Assembly (NCBI GenBank): GCA_003024175.1
Contig: MDYQ01000086.1
Span: forward strand, 1 to 64,000
Origin: Planoprotostelium fungivorum
Lineage: Eukaryota > Evosea > Variosea > Cavosteliida > Cavosteliaceae
DNA: 64,000 nt
Direction of reading: 5' to 3'
The first letter of the stretch is position 1; every line of letters starts with the position of its first letter. A program made the translations under genes and the position numbers. Shown here in pieces: positions 23,209 through 35,455 of this stretch. The notes below the pieces were generated by a model. The model worked only from the letters and a program-made list of their open reading frames with translations. It was not told where the DNA came from and searched no databases.

Positions 23209-25730
23209 ATGTCTGAGACGGTTCAATTCATCGTCAATGCACTTAATAATGAGCCCTTTAAGAAGTCGCTTACGTTAGTATCATTCGATAAGAAGGCCGG
23301 GCTGGAGTTAGTGGCTTTGGTTCAGGCGGTAATGGAGGAGATCAGCACAAGTCAGAAAGTCAACATCAGACAAGAATCACCTGATGTTACAGCTCAAAGA
23401 ATGGTGGACTTCTTGTGGCTTCTTAAATACAAGTCTCCAGTTGGTGATCCGTAAGTCGACTGCAGTCTCCTCATCCTGATATGATTAATAGGTTCATCTT
23501 CAAACAGGGTCTGACGGAAGGTAATCGTAAAGTGGTCTATCCTCTTCTTTCGTGGATGTTACAGCGCATCCCCGAGCTGCGGAAAAGAGCCTACCTCGCC
23601 AAATTTCTGCTGAATTTTGAGGTTCCAACGGACATGGTCCAAGATGAAGGTACGTTGAACGACACGACCTAATAACGAAGAGCAGTTTACTTGGAATTCA
23701 AGCAGAGACAAAACGACTTTAAAGAAGTCCACAAAGCGGTGGAGAGAGTTCGATCCTCCGGATTCCAACCGAGTGATATGAGAGGAGCACTTGCCGAGCT
23801 AGAAAAGCAGAGGGAAAAGCTTTTGGACAAGTTAAACTCGGCCAAAAAGAAATTAGATCGACAGCCTGACCGACAACAATTGTTGGATGCTGCCAAGAAT
23901 CTTCGCACAGAAGAAGAAGAGAAAGAAAAGTTAGCCGCCAGGTAAAACAATGAATTGCACAAAAGATGACATAGGAACAGTATAGTAGAACAGCAAACGC
24001 ACCTCACTCAAGTTGACATTCGACTATCTGCAGAGCAACAAAAATTGAAAGAAACCCAATCCGCCAATAGTGATGGAGGAATTATGGCTCAATTGAACCG
24101 ATTGAGGGAGAATGTGGAGAACAATGGCTATCTGATGAATCAACTCCCACAAGAGAAGGCAGCCAAACAACAATGGGCTGAGAGTCTACGGAAGGTGAGC
24201 GTTCGCAGAGGAAGATGATGTGAGCTGATGAACCAGGTTTTGAATGAACCTGCACTGAGCGAACAAGAGCGACAGAGAATGCAGCAACAGATCACTGCCC
24301 TCAGAAACGATATCAAGAATCTGACGACCAAGAGAGATTCTTCTGCAAAGTGAGCAACACTAGATTCTATAACTCACACCCTCTAGCAAAGTAGACGATA
24401 AGCTGGCATTTTATCGCCAACAATACAATGCTGTAGATAAGAAGAAAAAGGAGAAGGAGCAGGCTCTGCATGATCTATACGAAGAGAGGAAAGAGTTACA
24501 GAACGAATATGCTGAGAAGGAGAACAAATTGGAACAGCTGAACCCTGGAAAGGTGACGTGACATGGTCATTTTACCCGTGAAATTGACATCTATCAGATT
24601 TTGCGGGGAGAGGCGCTGGAGAGATACGTACAGGATCTACGAAAGAAGACCACTGTGTATAAGAAATATAAGGCAGAGCAAAACATGATCAAAACGGAGG
24701 GAGGCATTCTCGCTCGTACACTGGAGATCCTTCAAGCAAAGGAGAGTAAGGCAAAGGCTGCGCTTGAAAAAAATATCCTTTCTATCAATCATTTAGGGTC
24801 CTGTTATTATCTTAACATGACGCACTAGAAACAGAAAGGGGAATTCGTGGACATCAAACTACACAAGAGAGGCTGGAGAATGTGAGGCTTAAACGAGAAG
24901 TATCCTGACTTTCGATAGATATCGCAAGCGAAGAGTGACCTTGATGCAGACAAGGCTGAGAGTCTGGACGAGATATCTAAACTGGTGACGGAAATTAACA
25001 ATATCACCAAATCTAGAAAGGCTAAATTAGCGCCTCAAATCAAAGCATTACGACAGATTCGTAGTGAACACCAGGAGGTGAGATCAAAAGAAGGACGACT
25101 TATTGTAACAATTCACAGCTCGAGACGGACTACAAAGAGAAGAAGGCGATTTATGAGACATCAACAATGGGACTCCAGAGTGAGTCGGAACGAGCAGAGC
25201 AGGAGAAGATGGCTCTTCAAGAAGAAGCTCATCGTGAGGAGTCGAGGTGATAATTTCTGTTGGTAATTGCTCAATCTCTCAGGTTCCATTACCTGAACTG
25301 TATGGATCTGATCCTAAACATGAACATGCACAAGGCCAACGCAGGAGCTGATGGAACTGGGTCCACGTTCAAAGAAATTTACGAGAGAGCAACAGCTGAA
25401 CAAGATGCTGCCAGTAAGACTCTGAGGGAGCAACAGAGAGTGATCAAGGAGACTTACGAGCCGAACAAGCTACAGATCGAGATGTTCTCTGATCTCAAGA
25501 AATTGTTGAAGGTCAAACTGAAAGTACAATCCCATAGGGATGGTTCATTGCAGGTGATTGATCGGATCCCCTTTCCATTCATATGATGAAATCTACATAT
25601 CTCCAATTGTGATGACGAACAGAGTGATTTTCAGACCGATTGGTCGAGCAATCCTCGTCGAGGTCAATTTCATCGAACTCCATCTGAATTTTTTGTTAAG
25701 AGCGAGGAACCAGACCGGCTTGTACTCTAG
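23209..25730 (+). CDS. IFT81: intraflagellar transport protein IFT81
   Basis: IFT81 is an IFT-B core subunit. With IFT74 it binds tubulin and carries it into the growing cilium. The N-terminal calponin-homology domain is clear: FIVNALNNEPFKKSLTLVSF, RMVDFLWLLKYKSP, FIFKQGLTEGNRKVVYPLL, then ELRKRAYLAKFLLNFEVP. The rest is coiled coil over about a dozen short exons (LLDKLNSAKKKLDRQ, YNAVDKKKKEKEQALHDL). The conserved late segments ESRYHYLNCM and LREQQRVIKETYEPNKLQ and the end SEEPDRLVL match animal IFT81 (EDRLIL). The middle exons near 24.8-25.2 kb are harder to place. The ciliary role is from the family. Confidence 0.93.
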
Positions 25731-25833
25731 TGGGTCTCTTTAAGGCACGTGGCTTCCGTACCCACTGAATGAATATTTGTATGGTGTTTTCCTCTGTATC
25801 TACTCTGCATTGAAGACAACAAAAGGAGACAAT

Positions 25834-27518
25834 TCAAGAGGGTGTGATGTTTAATTGTCTTAATATGTACTCCAGTACCCTCTTTCCAAACTGCTCCTTC
25901 ATATCCAACATCTTAGGTATGGTCTCATTGTCTAATTTTGGAAAGAACTTGGAGTAAAACAGCTCCATCTCCGCCTCTTCCTTCTGTCCTTCGTTCTCGT
26001 ACTCCTCCATCTTTCTTGTAATCACCTGCTTGTAAATCAAGTCGCTCTCATCAAGTCCACAAACCTCCACAAAAAAGGGCGAATCATTCACGTTCCCAAT
26101 CAGTAAATTCAGCAGCCTCTGAGGGTGATGGTCGACAGCGTATAATAGAACGTCCATCAACTGATCGATGTTCAGTTCTCTCACTAGAACTGAGGCCAAT
26201 GAGACCTGTGGAAGGGTCAGTGACTCATGAGAGACTGTAAACCCACAGGAATACCATACGAGATGCCACAATGCTGATTCGAACCAAGGAGGATGGCTTC
26301 CGTCATCGTGGCTGATGATGAGTCAGGCGTATGAGAGAGAGAAGGATTGACCTGCATCTGTGAACGAAGGAAGAGGAGCCATAGTCCGATCTCTCTCGAA
26401 GTGATCGAGGGCATATTTCCTCTGCGAGGCAAGAACATTCTCCGTGATGTACTTCAAGTGGAATAGTTCTAAACCGGGATGAATGGGATGCTCCTCCACA
26501 CTGCTCTTCCACCAAAAATTGACGGCCACCGTACACGGTGATGAGTCCACCTTTCTTCGTCAGTGATATCACACAGCGTGGATCACCTGATGCCACCATC
26601 CCCCTGAATCAAGTCAAAGGTGTCTCACATAGGTTCATACCTGGTATCAAGATCGCATCTCCAGGGAGGCAGGTGAAGTGAATGGGTTGGGATCGATTGA
26701 ACTGTGGATACTTCTGATGATCGACATTGTGCACATCCACTAGACTGTGGTTGGTGGATGATCCTGTGATGCTCTCTACCTCAATCAGTTACATTCTTTG
26801 TACAGTGATACCTGGGTACATAGACAAAGACTGATTGGGATGATATAGGGTGATACGCTTACTCCCAGCCAGAACGCAGAGTATATTATCCGATACATCG
26901 TAGTGGAGATTACTCTTCGTCTCTAAATTTCCCATCCAACTAGGTGAGATTGTCAATTTGTCTCATTTTCATTCACCTCTCACAGATTGATGCTATTCAA
27001 TTTTTCTGTTGGAATGCATTCTATCATCCTCAGCTCGGATTTCGATCGCTTGCATCACCAGGTGTTTCGATCAGATCCATGAAAGAGGATAAGGGTCCTG
27101 TGGATCCATTGATATCATAAATAGGGCTCTGACAGAGATAAAGGTGATCGTCTTCCTTTGGTGTGGATTGCGTTCTCTATTCAAATCGTCAGAGTTCGAC
27201 TTTCAATTCACAAACCTCTTCGTGGGTTGTATCGAGCATCGATTGAATAAAAGACGAGGTATCGATCGATACGATTTGTTTACGGCGCAAGCCACCGAAG
27301 AATGAACTACTATTAGAGCGACAAACCTCTATCTGTGTGTTTGATTGAAAGAAGTGTGACTGCAGAAGCTTGGCTGTTAGCATCTCTTCCGAAGAATTGA
27401 GATGCATCTCCTTTAGTTTTGCTCGCTCCTCAAACCATTTCCAGTGCGCACAGATCTGTTTGAAAACAACTGGAGATGATGCATTTTCTGTTGTTTTTTC
27501 TGGTCTCCTCCTCTTCAT
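25834..27518 (-). CDS. JmjC/cupin_8 Fe(II)/2-oxoglutarate oxygenase
   Basis: The family hydroxylates protein or RNA side chains using iron and 2-oxoglutarate. The start ATG at 27518 gives MKRRRPEKTTENASS. Key segments are DDHLYLCQSPIYDING, NLHYDVSDNILCVLAGSK with the H-x-D iron pair, ITLYHPNQSLSMYPG, CLPGDAILIPGGWWHQV with the distal iron-binding His, and TVAVNFWWKS. The C-terminal helical part includes ELFHLKYITENVLASQ and MDVLLYAVDHHPQRLLNLL. It resembles the JMJD7/HSPBAP1/TYW5 group, but the substrate cannot be read from the sequence. It is divergent from the SDR gene with only 105 bp between start codons. Confidence 0.82.
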
Positions 27519-27623
27519 TCGTGTTTCGCTCCTTTGCGATCTGATCTTCGGTTCGTGACAACTTTTTACAAAGAGCCCGTCCCGGAAAATCGATTGATCC
27601 GTAAACCGAAACACAAATCAACC
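27519..27623. promoter_or_regulatory. short divergent promoter (JmjC / SDR)
   Basis: The 105 bp between two divergent ATGs must carry both promoters and both 5' UTRs. No TATA-like box stands out. Confidence 0.4.
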
Positions 27624-28828
27624 ATGTCCAAAGCGGCCCTTCCATCATTCAAGTTCTCCCAAATCACAGATGTCAAAGACAAAATCGTATTTGTATCTGG
27701 CGGAGCGAAAGGGATTGGCTTGATGATAGCTCACGGTGTTTGATATCATTTGAAAACGTTCTTGACAAAGGAAGCATATGTAATTCATGGGGCCAAAGTC
27801 GTCATCAGCTCTCGAGATGAAAAGACTTGCACCGGTGTCGCGGAGGGTCTGACCAAACTTGGTCCTGGTACCTGCTATTCTCTTGCTGGGGATTTATCGA
27901 AAGATTCGGAATGCAAAGTAAGTTGGCGTGTTAGGTTGAATGCAGAGAATGATTACACCAGAGAGTGGCTGAAGAGCTGGCAAAAAGAGAACAACACTTG
28001 GATGTGCTCATCAATAATTCTGGTGCAAACTGGGGCGAGGAGATAGAAACGTAAGTGCAGACAAAACTCTCTTTATAATAGATGAACTATGTAGGTACCC
28101 TAGTACAGCCTTTGACAAAGTTATGTCTCTCAACGTTAAGTCCGTCTTTTTGTTGACTCGATATCTTCTGCCTTTGCTAGAGAAGGCTGCTGAGAAGAGT
28201 AAAACCCCTGCATCTGTTATCAATATAGGTTTGTATTAGGATATCTTACAACAGCTGATACTCGTCCAAGGTTCAGTTGATGGCGTTCGCGTGCCTGGTT
28301 TAGAGACATATGCATATTCTGCAAGCAAGGTGAAACGATTTGGAGACAGATTATCACTGACTAAGCCATAATCAGGCTGCTGTCCATCAGTTGACACGTG
28401 TGATGGCATCACAGCTTGCGAAGAGGAAGATAAAAGTGAATGCCATAGCAGGTAGAAGCATTCCATTTAATCAAGACACTCATCAGAAGTCACAGCTGGT
28501 CCTTTTGATACAAAGATGATGGCACACGTGCTATCTCAATTTCGAGATGAAGTATCTGCTAGTGTGCCTCTTGGTATGTAGAGAACAACATCTTGAAATC
28601 AAACACACATCTAATTTGTGCAGGACGAATTGGAAATTCTATTGATATTGCCTCTCTTACTCTCTTCCTGGGCTCTGATGGTGAGTAGAATCACAGCCCT
28701 GAAGCGAGTTGATCTTTTTTAGGCTCTCAGTGGTTAACAGGAGCCATCATACCTCTAGGTGAGCAGACATTCAATACCCATATCTTACTTGTTCAGACGG
28801 AGGTATACTGGTCTCTTCTAATCTTTAA
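27624..28828 (+). CDS. short-chain dehydrogenase/reductase, RhlG-like
   Basis: A classical SDR uses NAD(P)H to reduce or oxidise a carbonyl or alcohol. Eight to nine small exons give MSKAALPSFKFSQITDV, then the Rossmann cofactor loop VFVSGGAKGIGL, LDVLINNSGANWGEEIE (NNAG equivalent), YPSTAFDKVMSLNVKSVFLL, the serine strand VINIGSVDGVRVPG, and the catalytic ETYAYSASKAAVHQLTR. It ends GSQWLTGAIIPLDGG. The wording around NNSGANWG and GSVDGVRVPGLETYAYSAS is that of 3-oxoacyl-ACP-reductase/RhlG-type enzymes. The length of about 260 residues is normal. The exon with DIASLTLFLGSD has a 34-nt exact copy at 35462-35495. Confidence 0.9.
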
Positions 28829-31788
28829 TTCCTGAAAAGAGAAAGGACAAATATAATATAACCACAAACCTTAGGGCAGACCCATTTATCTGTGATTCAT
28901 GGTCATGATCAGTCTGCAGACATATTTCCCGCTGATGAATGATCTGACACATCTGTCATGACACATCAACTGACATAATAGGTGTGTTATGCCTGTTTGT
29001 GCGTAGAGCAGGGAAACAATGATGTTATGTGCCGACGCTCTGGCTATGGCTATTCTTGATGGCTCCAACCACATTCTACCCACTATTCAATGGAAGCTGC
29101 TGCTATTAAATTTGAATGAATGAAATACAAATCAACAAGACACCTTGACAGAGGTTGAACACAACAGCTATACAGATCAAAGAGAAAGTGTTAACAGGTG
29201 GAATCTCTGCCCCCTCCTTTTTTCTTCTTCTTTCTCCCCCTTTTATTTAATTTATAATTTATATATGTATTAAGAAATATATTCAAGTGCCAGACTGGAT
29301 ACCATACAGCATTGGACCATTGAGAAAACACAAGAAAGCGTAGGAATCAGCAAATGCCAAAGTGGATGTAATTAATGAAGTTTTTACAACCTTGTGTCTC
29401 TGTTATGCAGAATTGGTGCAGCAAAATGCAGGTGTGGAACAATCATTTTCTAAAAGATCTCAAGAAGAAAATATTCAGCATCTGGATTATCATACTGTTC
29501 AACACATTTTTGAAACACCTCAGGAGGTGTGTGTTTTGCCCACACATTCCAAGAACTGTTTCTTAGGTTCATCAACCAGCTTACCTGCTTACTCTGTTGC
29601 TGCCTAGTGATATGATTAGCCTTTACATTAGCTATCAGATATTTATTGTATGCTTGCTGTTTCATGACTGGATTTTCATCTAGAACTACTTGAAATTGTA
29701 CTTCATCTGCCAACATCTTCTTTACTGCTGGGAGACTGACTTTTCCTGTTTGCTGTCTAACTTGCTCATTCAAGCTGTTGAAATTAGGAAAGCCAATGTG
29801 ATCAATGATGTTATCTTGCGTCAGATAATTGAGAAGTTTACTGATGGGTAACTTATCAAATTTGGTTCAGTCACTTTGACATTGCTATGACATTTTCAGA
29901 TTAGTCCATTTTTAGTTTATGATATAATCTGAAATATATAATCTATAAAGAATATCTAAATAATTTCATTAAAAAAAATATGAAGCCTTATATATGAGTG
30001 AAAATATCCACAGTGAAGAACATGCCTACTAAACTGTATTACGAACAGAAATATGATCCATACAAACAACTTTTGAATACCAAATGAAGTCAAAATGTCT
30101 CAGAGGGAATGTATGATGATGTAATTCAAGACTGTCATGAGGGATATACAAGAGGAGTTCTTTGTACTAAGTTTAAGTTAACCTATTTGACGTAAAAAAT
30201 CATCCTGATAAATCAACACAGTAGCAAGATACCCATTGCAGATATCAACAATATTAAGGTATACCTTCAAAACAAAATAATAACCAACAGAGAAGTCATG
30301 GATACATATGAGATCAGCTATAGAGCATTAAATCACTCACTCTGCTCTGTTACACCCTCTGGAGCTGCCAATGATAGTATTTCCTGTGATAGATAACTCC
30401 TGCAATCTTGACCTGATATATCTATAATCTTTTTTGTGACTATGTACACTTCATTAGACCAATTTGGTACTGTTGATTTTGATAATATTGATAATAATTT
30501 GATATGTGTTGTTCTATATACTGAGAGGTATTGAGCTGTTTTTTGTTTGATAGTCTTGTTGAACCTTTCTATGATGCCCAAAGGAGTGTAAGGAAATGAT
30601 GTCAATTGATGTATTCCATGATCTGCACATTGTTGTACCTGACATTTGACATCATTGACAAATTGGAAAACTTGGTGAAAATTCAGTGAAAAGTCAGCAA
30701 CCAAGAAACACATTCAATGCACATTCATTGAAAAGGAACACCTTGGCTTTCTTTGGTTTGAAATCATTCTTAATAAACAGAGACTCATTGAACTGTTTGG
30801 TTCTTATGTGGTGACCATACACCTAACACATATCTGCTTCTGCTGTTTGTATTGCAAGTTGAAACCTAGGTGCCAATTATAAATGGACTGATGAGATGAG
30901 AATCTTCAAATATCATCCATTGAGAACTCCAATTCATACACATTATGTCTGCTGGCCTTCTGAATAGACCTTCAAGAGAGTCAGTGTAGTAGAGGGATCT
31001 AGCCATATGCTGAGAAGATAATCAGTCACAGTTTTAATTCTTTTATCCCTGTGCATGCTCTATATAAATTATTTTCAATTAAATTACCCAGGTCCTCACT
31101 CTTTTGGGACATTGTAGTGTCTACCACAAAAGTGTGGTAGGGTTGGATTTTGCACAACAACAAAACTTCTTTGAACACCTTAAGGTGGTATATTTTATTT
31201 AAAATAAAAAAATAAAAGGACATGTTGATTGCCTTGCAAAGGCTTTGGCAGTTGGAGCACCAGGTATTCTTCCTGGACATGACACCATTTCTGCATGTTG
31301 CCTCCTATGTTTTTAGGCTGGAGAGTAGCGATGGCCTAGAACCTATTGTTGTATGAGCTTTGGCAGAAGTTATTCCAAGAATAATCCACCAAGAAACTAC
31401 AAAGCAATACAAAGGTTGTTGCAATGAGGTGGATTTTCAAGTTTCCTCCAAATATTTTGACCTATACGCAGGAGGGCAGGGGAGCCAGACAAATTTCACT
31501 GCAATTTACGCTCTGTCAGACTATACCTTCCAACAACAAATGCTGTACAACAACATTGTCAGAGAGTGGAACTGTACCAACGTTTTGAACACACCATGAT
31601 CCCTGTGATAGTTGAAGTGCTATCAAATCTCAAGATGGCTGTTAACAAGAGTCAGTTTGACATGTACCAGCCAGGACGCATGTGCTCATGGAAACCAGGG
31701 ACTCTGTATGCTTCAAAGAACAGTTAATGATTCATAAGCTTCCAGTGGAGGTACTGGTATTGGATTCATCTGTATTCTGCTTTGGGTG
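28829..31788. other. AT-rich accessory stretch with fossil mobile sequence
   Basis: Base composition drops sharply just after the SDR gene and the short-intron coding style ends. Apart from the integrase-like fragment at 30.3-30.7 kb, short frames at 29450-29773 (-), 31026-31280 (-) and 31360-31599 (+) have plausible amino acid mixes, but I cannot tie them to a family. The stretch reads as old mobile DNA. Confidence 0.55.
30333..30713 (-). mobile_element. fossil fragment of a retroviral-type (rve) integrase
   Basis: The fragment has the late core of an rve integrase: a stretch ending YTPLGIIERFNKTIKQK. This is the conserved 'ERFNRTLK' region found in LTR elements, Polintons and Ginger transposons. 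Nothing else of such an element can be assigned with certainty nearby. It is broken and looks old. Which of the three families it came from is open. Confidence 0.6.
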
Positions 31789-32054
31789 CATCATATGAAA
31801 AGAGGGTATTATAGCAGATTTATCTACAACTAAACACACACTGAATGCTTGCTTCCTGTGATCAGTTTGTAAATTCTCTGCAAAACATTTATAAGCTTTT
31901 GTGTGCCCAGAGCATGCATTATACAGACTGGGTGGAAAACACTGCATTCTAAATGATAGTAGCCTTGCCACATAGTGGCATGGCTAACAGGGGCATGTGG
32001 GTGGGCCTTGAGTGTTGTGTTTCTGTTGGGTCTGCAAGAACATGCTTTGTGCAC
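31789..32054 (+). repeat. left TIR of the type I element
   Basis: It matches the inverted right end, for example the run GAATGCTTGCTTCCTGTGAT, and the 10.43-kb copy. It contains the hairpin at 31960-31986 (TAGCC-TT-GCCAC-ATA-GTGGC-AT-GGCTA). Confidence 0.85.
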
Positions 32055-32290
32055 TGGACAGACAATATCCTAATGTACACAATAAAGCACTGTGCTTCAG
32101 TATGCTGTTCAATTTTGTGGAAATTACAGCACATGAACTGTACAAATTTAGGCAGATTAGGGTGCTATTGGCACACCTGTAGGTATTCTGTTTGCTTTCC
32201 TGTAACGAGTTTGAAATGTTTCATCTCACAAGAGTTATAGACAAGTTCAAAATCAACAATTTAAGTCAATCAATATACTAAATGGACAGT

Positions 32291-32422
32291 TGATTTGGGT
32301 TTTCCGGTTGGTAGTCAAATGGTGCATTGAGAATGGATCACTTCTCTCCCAACTACTGGAATATGCACGATAAAAAAATTAGTGATCCAAATGCATGGAC
32401 ACCAACCAGAAAAACCAAATCA
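32291..32422 (+). repeat. 132-bp palindromic MITE, copy 1
   Basis: It begins TGATTTGGGTTTTCCGGTTGG and ends with the inverted form (CCAACCAGAAAAACCAAATCA with a few extra bases). A second copy lies inverted at 47544-47674, in the matching place of the other element. Confidence 0.8.
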
Positions 32423-32439
32423 GTTTCTAAGAGTTTATT

Positions 32440-32770
32440 AAAATGCCAGGCCATTTCTACTTCAGTGGCACGTGGATTGAAATCACTAATTGCTCCCATG
32501 CACTGATAATGTCTGAAAATAACCTATTCAAATTACTGTTGATTTGTTGAAGATGTGATGCAATCAGATCAGTATACTTGGCCCTCTTGAGCAAAAAGGT
32601 GGTCCAGCGCACCATCAGATGGGCTCAAATAGAGAGAGAGAGTCTTAGATGAAGATACAAACAATGGCCTTCCTATGATATCTCAGCCAGGTTTGAGAGG
32701 TTACAGCAGAGGTGATATCAATGGCCATTCTTGATGGCGTTATCTTTGCAGGCACTACCCTCTTTGGACA
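32440..32770 (+). repeat. type II element block shared with 46800-47110 (inverted)
   Basis: Runs such as CACCATCAGATGGGCTC and CAGCCAGGTTTGAGAGGTTA recur in reverse at 46.8-47.1 kb. Together with the MITE, the promoter block and the end fragment they lie in the same order in both copies, which shows that the two type II copies are homologous along their length. Confidence 0.75.
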
Positions 32771-33179
32771 TGGATGAGTGATTATGTGTGATGAAGTCAA
32801 AAGGTGAGAGGGACGAGTCACTTTTATTGACCAACCTCAGATTCTTCTCGTTCTCTGGTCGTCATGTGACAAGCCTTTGTCACAATCTCTCATGCAGGTC
32901 CTTACTCTGCATTGCATAAATTGAGTGTTCCAGAATGATAGATTGAATGCATCCTATCTAGACATGGAGATAGAAGAGACCAGCATCAACAATTGGGCCA
33001 CATTGGTTGAAGTTGTCTTCAAGACAGTTGGTGGTAATCCAGTAAACTGTTGCCAGAAACAGACAAAGCTGCCAGGGAAGCATTGCTTCAGAGCAACCAC
33101 AATGCAAGATTATACAGACACCAATACAGTGCTGAACTGATTTAGCCAGACAGATAACGCAATTAACCCTCATATTGCT

Positions 33180-33980
33180 TCAATGGTGGATTGACCAAGG
33201 GATTGTGGGAGATTGATGTCTCATACATGTACCATCCCAAACCATTGCATCCTTGGAACCCAGATAAATACGTGAGGTGGTATGACGGTTGACGCACAAT
33301 GCATATATCTCAACTATATTCTGATCAGCTGTACTGTCTGTCGGAAAATTACGTAATGAATTCAGGTGAAATTTCGCGTGTTGAACACGTTCCACCCATT
33401 CTGGCCAAGCAGCTGATCTCACTTTTTCTGTCAACGCGTGATCATGCACCAGTCTACATTTGCATGAAATTATATCATGAGTACATCATCTCCACATAGT
33501 ATGGAAGTCTTTCCTCTGTGGGCAGGTCAGGGATAATATTGAGCATATCTTCAACAACGCCTCCATCATAGACTGTGCAAACTTGCTTCATGGCATGGAG
33601 CTCAGGTAGATCCATATTGAGCTCACGGAAAAGTGCAAGCTTAGACAAATTCAACAGAAATTGAGAGATGTGCCGCATGTTGGAACACCTACATCAATAA
33701 ATTACATGTGTATTTGATGACTCAATGGGGTTATTTATGCATTAAAATCCAGTTTTACTTACCTCCAAACAGAGTAGGAGCTGTCTTTTGGAGTCCAAAA
33801 TTCAAAGTGGGTCTTAAGGTCTGTCTTGACAACAAGTACCAAATGCTCTGACGTAGCCAGACCAAATAGTAGCCCCCAATGCACTGAGAGTCAGTTGATT
33901 TCAGCTTTTCCTCATCCTTGAATTCAATCACGACTCGTAGCTGGTGTATGATTGATGCATCAAATCAGAAATATAAGAGG
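33180..33980 (-). pseudogene. fossil reading frames, possibly of a restriction-endonuclease-fold effector type
   Basis: Frames here include VVIEFKDEEKLKS and VVKTDLKTHFEFW. That pattern, an acidic-Lys pair followed by a 'TDL..hFW' strand, recalls the nuclease domain of transposon-derived effector proteins. Downstream, NLIGLS-like helices (RHISQFLLNLSKLALF) continue. It looks broken. The family call is weak. Confidence 0.3.
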
Positions 33981-34006
33981 AAATAATACTGTAGATATTT
34001 ATTATG

Positions 34007-34688
34007 TTAATTCTTGATAGCCTTGTTGATTATGATGCCCACGACGGTACAAACGACTCTCACCACTGAAACTGCTAGTGTTGCTTGAGTGTATGGATTC
34101 CACCAAGATGTTTTTGGAGGGGGAGAGGCTGAGGGCTCTTCTGTCTCCTGTATCTCCATATTGGTATTCATTGTGGTGTCTACCAAATCGCTGCTCTCGT
34201 CGTCGGATCCTTTCTACAGTCAATATAAGTGGGAGTTCTTATAAGTCATTCTGTCTTACCTGCTGCTTGAGCTTCTAGTTGTCTGAGTCTATCAATAGAT
34301 ATGATGGTTTCACCAGGATTAACTGTGGGATATCAATAAATAATACAACTAAATTACCAAAAAAACTCTATCAAATCTTTTAGCTGAAAAGACACCCAGG
34401 GCCACTGCTATGCAAGCTAGAGCCTGAGAGGCCCGTAGAGGCCCTGGAAACACCACGACGAGAATAAAGAGAATAAAAAGAGAATAAAGAAACCTGAGAC
34501 TCACCAGGTGGGGACTGGGTGGCAGATTGCTTGATGAAAGCTATCAAATTAACATCTATCTCAGGGGTCCACGTGGTAGCCAGGTCTGGGTGGGCATCCA
34601 GCTCCTTCTGAGCCCAGGTCTTCTCGGCCAGAGTTATGTTGAAACCATTGATGCGAGTTCGCATGGTGGGTAAATTGGGATCCGTCAT
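34007..34688 (-). CDS. tail-anchored protein gene of the type II element copy
   Basis: The start ATG gives MTDPNLPTMRTRINGFNITL and the first exon ends SATQSPPG at a GTGAGT donor. The intron is one of three related 'introner-like' introns in the window. Later exons give NPGETIISIDRLRQLEAQAA, then a Ser/Asp/Glu-rich stretch (GSDDESSDLVDTT) and a C-terminal hydrophobic helix (TLAVSVVRVVCTVVGIIINK) ending KAIKN. The upstream 150 bp match the region before the FunK1-like kinase gene (42.30-42.42 kb). The function is unknown. It could be a shortened derivative in which the kinase part has been replaced. Confidence 0.5.
34382..34502 (-). repeat. introner-like intron, copy A
   Basis: From the GTGAGT donor about 105 nt match copies B (37346-37464, -) and C (42765-42890, +): a CTTTATTCTC pyrimidine-rich part, CCAGGGCCTCT, and GGCTCTAGCT. 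CCAGGGCC and GGCCCTGG form an internal inverted repeat. Confidence 0.8.
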
Positions 34689-35172
34689 CTTCTACGGAGG
34701 AGCCGGAACGATAAAGATGAACCAGTGCAAACCGAGAGGCCAAGCGTTCAGTTCGAGCGTATGAAATTATCTTGAGAATGTTCGAGGAGGCTACAGGATG
34801 ATAGGGACGAGATCTGATGTGACGGTCAGAAAATGTAAACACACAATAACGTCTATATAGACACAGGCGTCTGATTGAGGCGTGTATTATTACCTTGTGA
34901 ATAGCTTGAATTGTGGCCTGCGGCGAATGGATGGTGGTTACCTGTGGACGCGGCAAAAAATAAATAAATTCCGGAAACAAAAAGTTTGAGAAACACCAGC
35001 CCTGACGCCAGAAGAGAATGGTCCAGATAACAAGCATTGTACACTGTTTAAAGCTTAGGATACAGAATACAAAGATTAGAGGCAAGAAGTGTGAACTGAA
35101 TGAAGAATCTGATAACTTAAAAAGGGATTATTTGAGAAGGAGCTAGCATCATACAATAACAAGAAGCAGTAG

Positions 35173-35334
35173 ATGAACAACAAGAGATATGAAGAAAGGC
35201 TACAGGATTTGATAGAAGAAAAAGAGAAAGAGCACAAGGAAATGAAAAGGGTACAAATAGAATGCAAAAACAAGACAATGTCTTTAGACAAAGCCTTTCT
35301 TGACACAGCAAAGGACATCCTCAAGAATAATTGA
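35173..35334 (+). CDS. small coiled-coil protein of the type II element end
   Basis: A 53-residue frame (MNNKRYEERLQDLIEEKEKE) ends AFLDTAKDILKNN. The gene at 41095-41397, next to the left TIR of the other element, ends AFLDAAKDILKNN, so both share a conserved C-terminus beside the same TIR type. Confidence 0.5.
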   Translation: MNNKRYEERLQDLIEEKEKEHKEMKRVQIECKNKTMSLDKAFLDTAKDILKNN

Positions 35335-35341
35335 ACAGCCT

Positions 35342-35455
35342 CAAATAAATTGATCTCAGCCTATTCATATGCAGCTGCCTTTTGCCTCATTGTGTCTTTT
35401 GTGTGATTTGAGTGTATAGATTTCCACCCAGACTGCATAAAGCAAGTACAGAGCA
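35342..35455 (-). repeat. truncated type II TIR
   Basis: The run GCCTATTCATATGCAGCTGC and onward to GACTGCATAAAGCAAG matches the inner half of the TIRs at 40841-41063 and 48197-48420. The outer ~125 bp are missing, so this end of the nested copy is cut. Confidence 0.85.
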
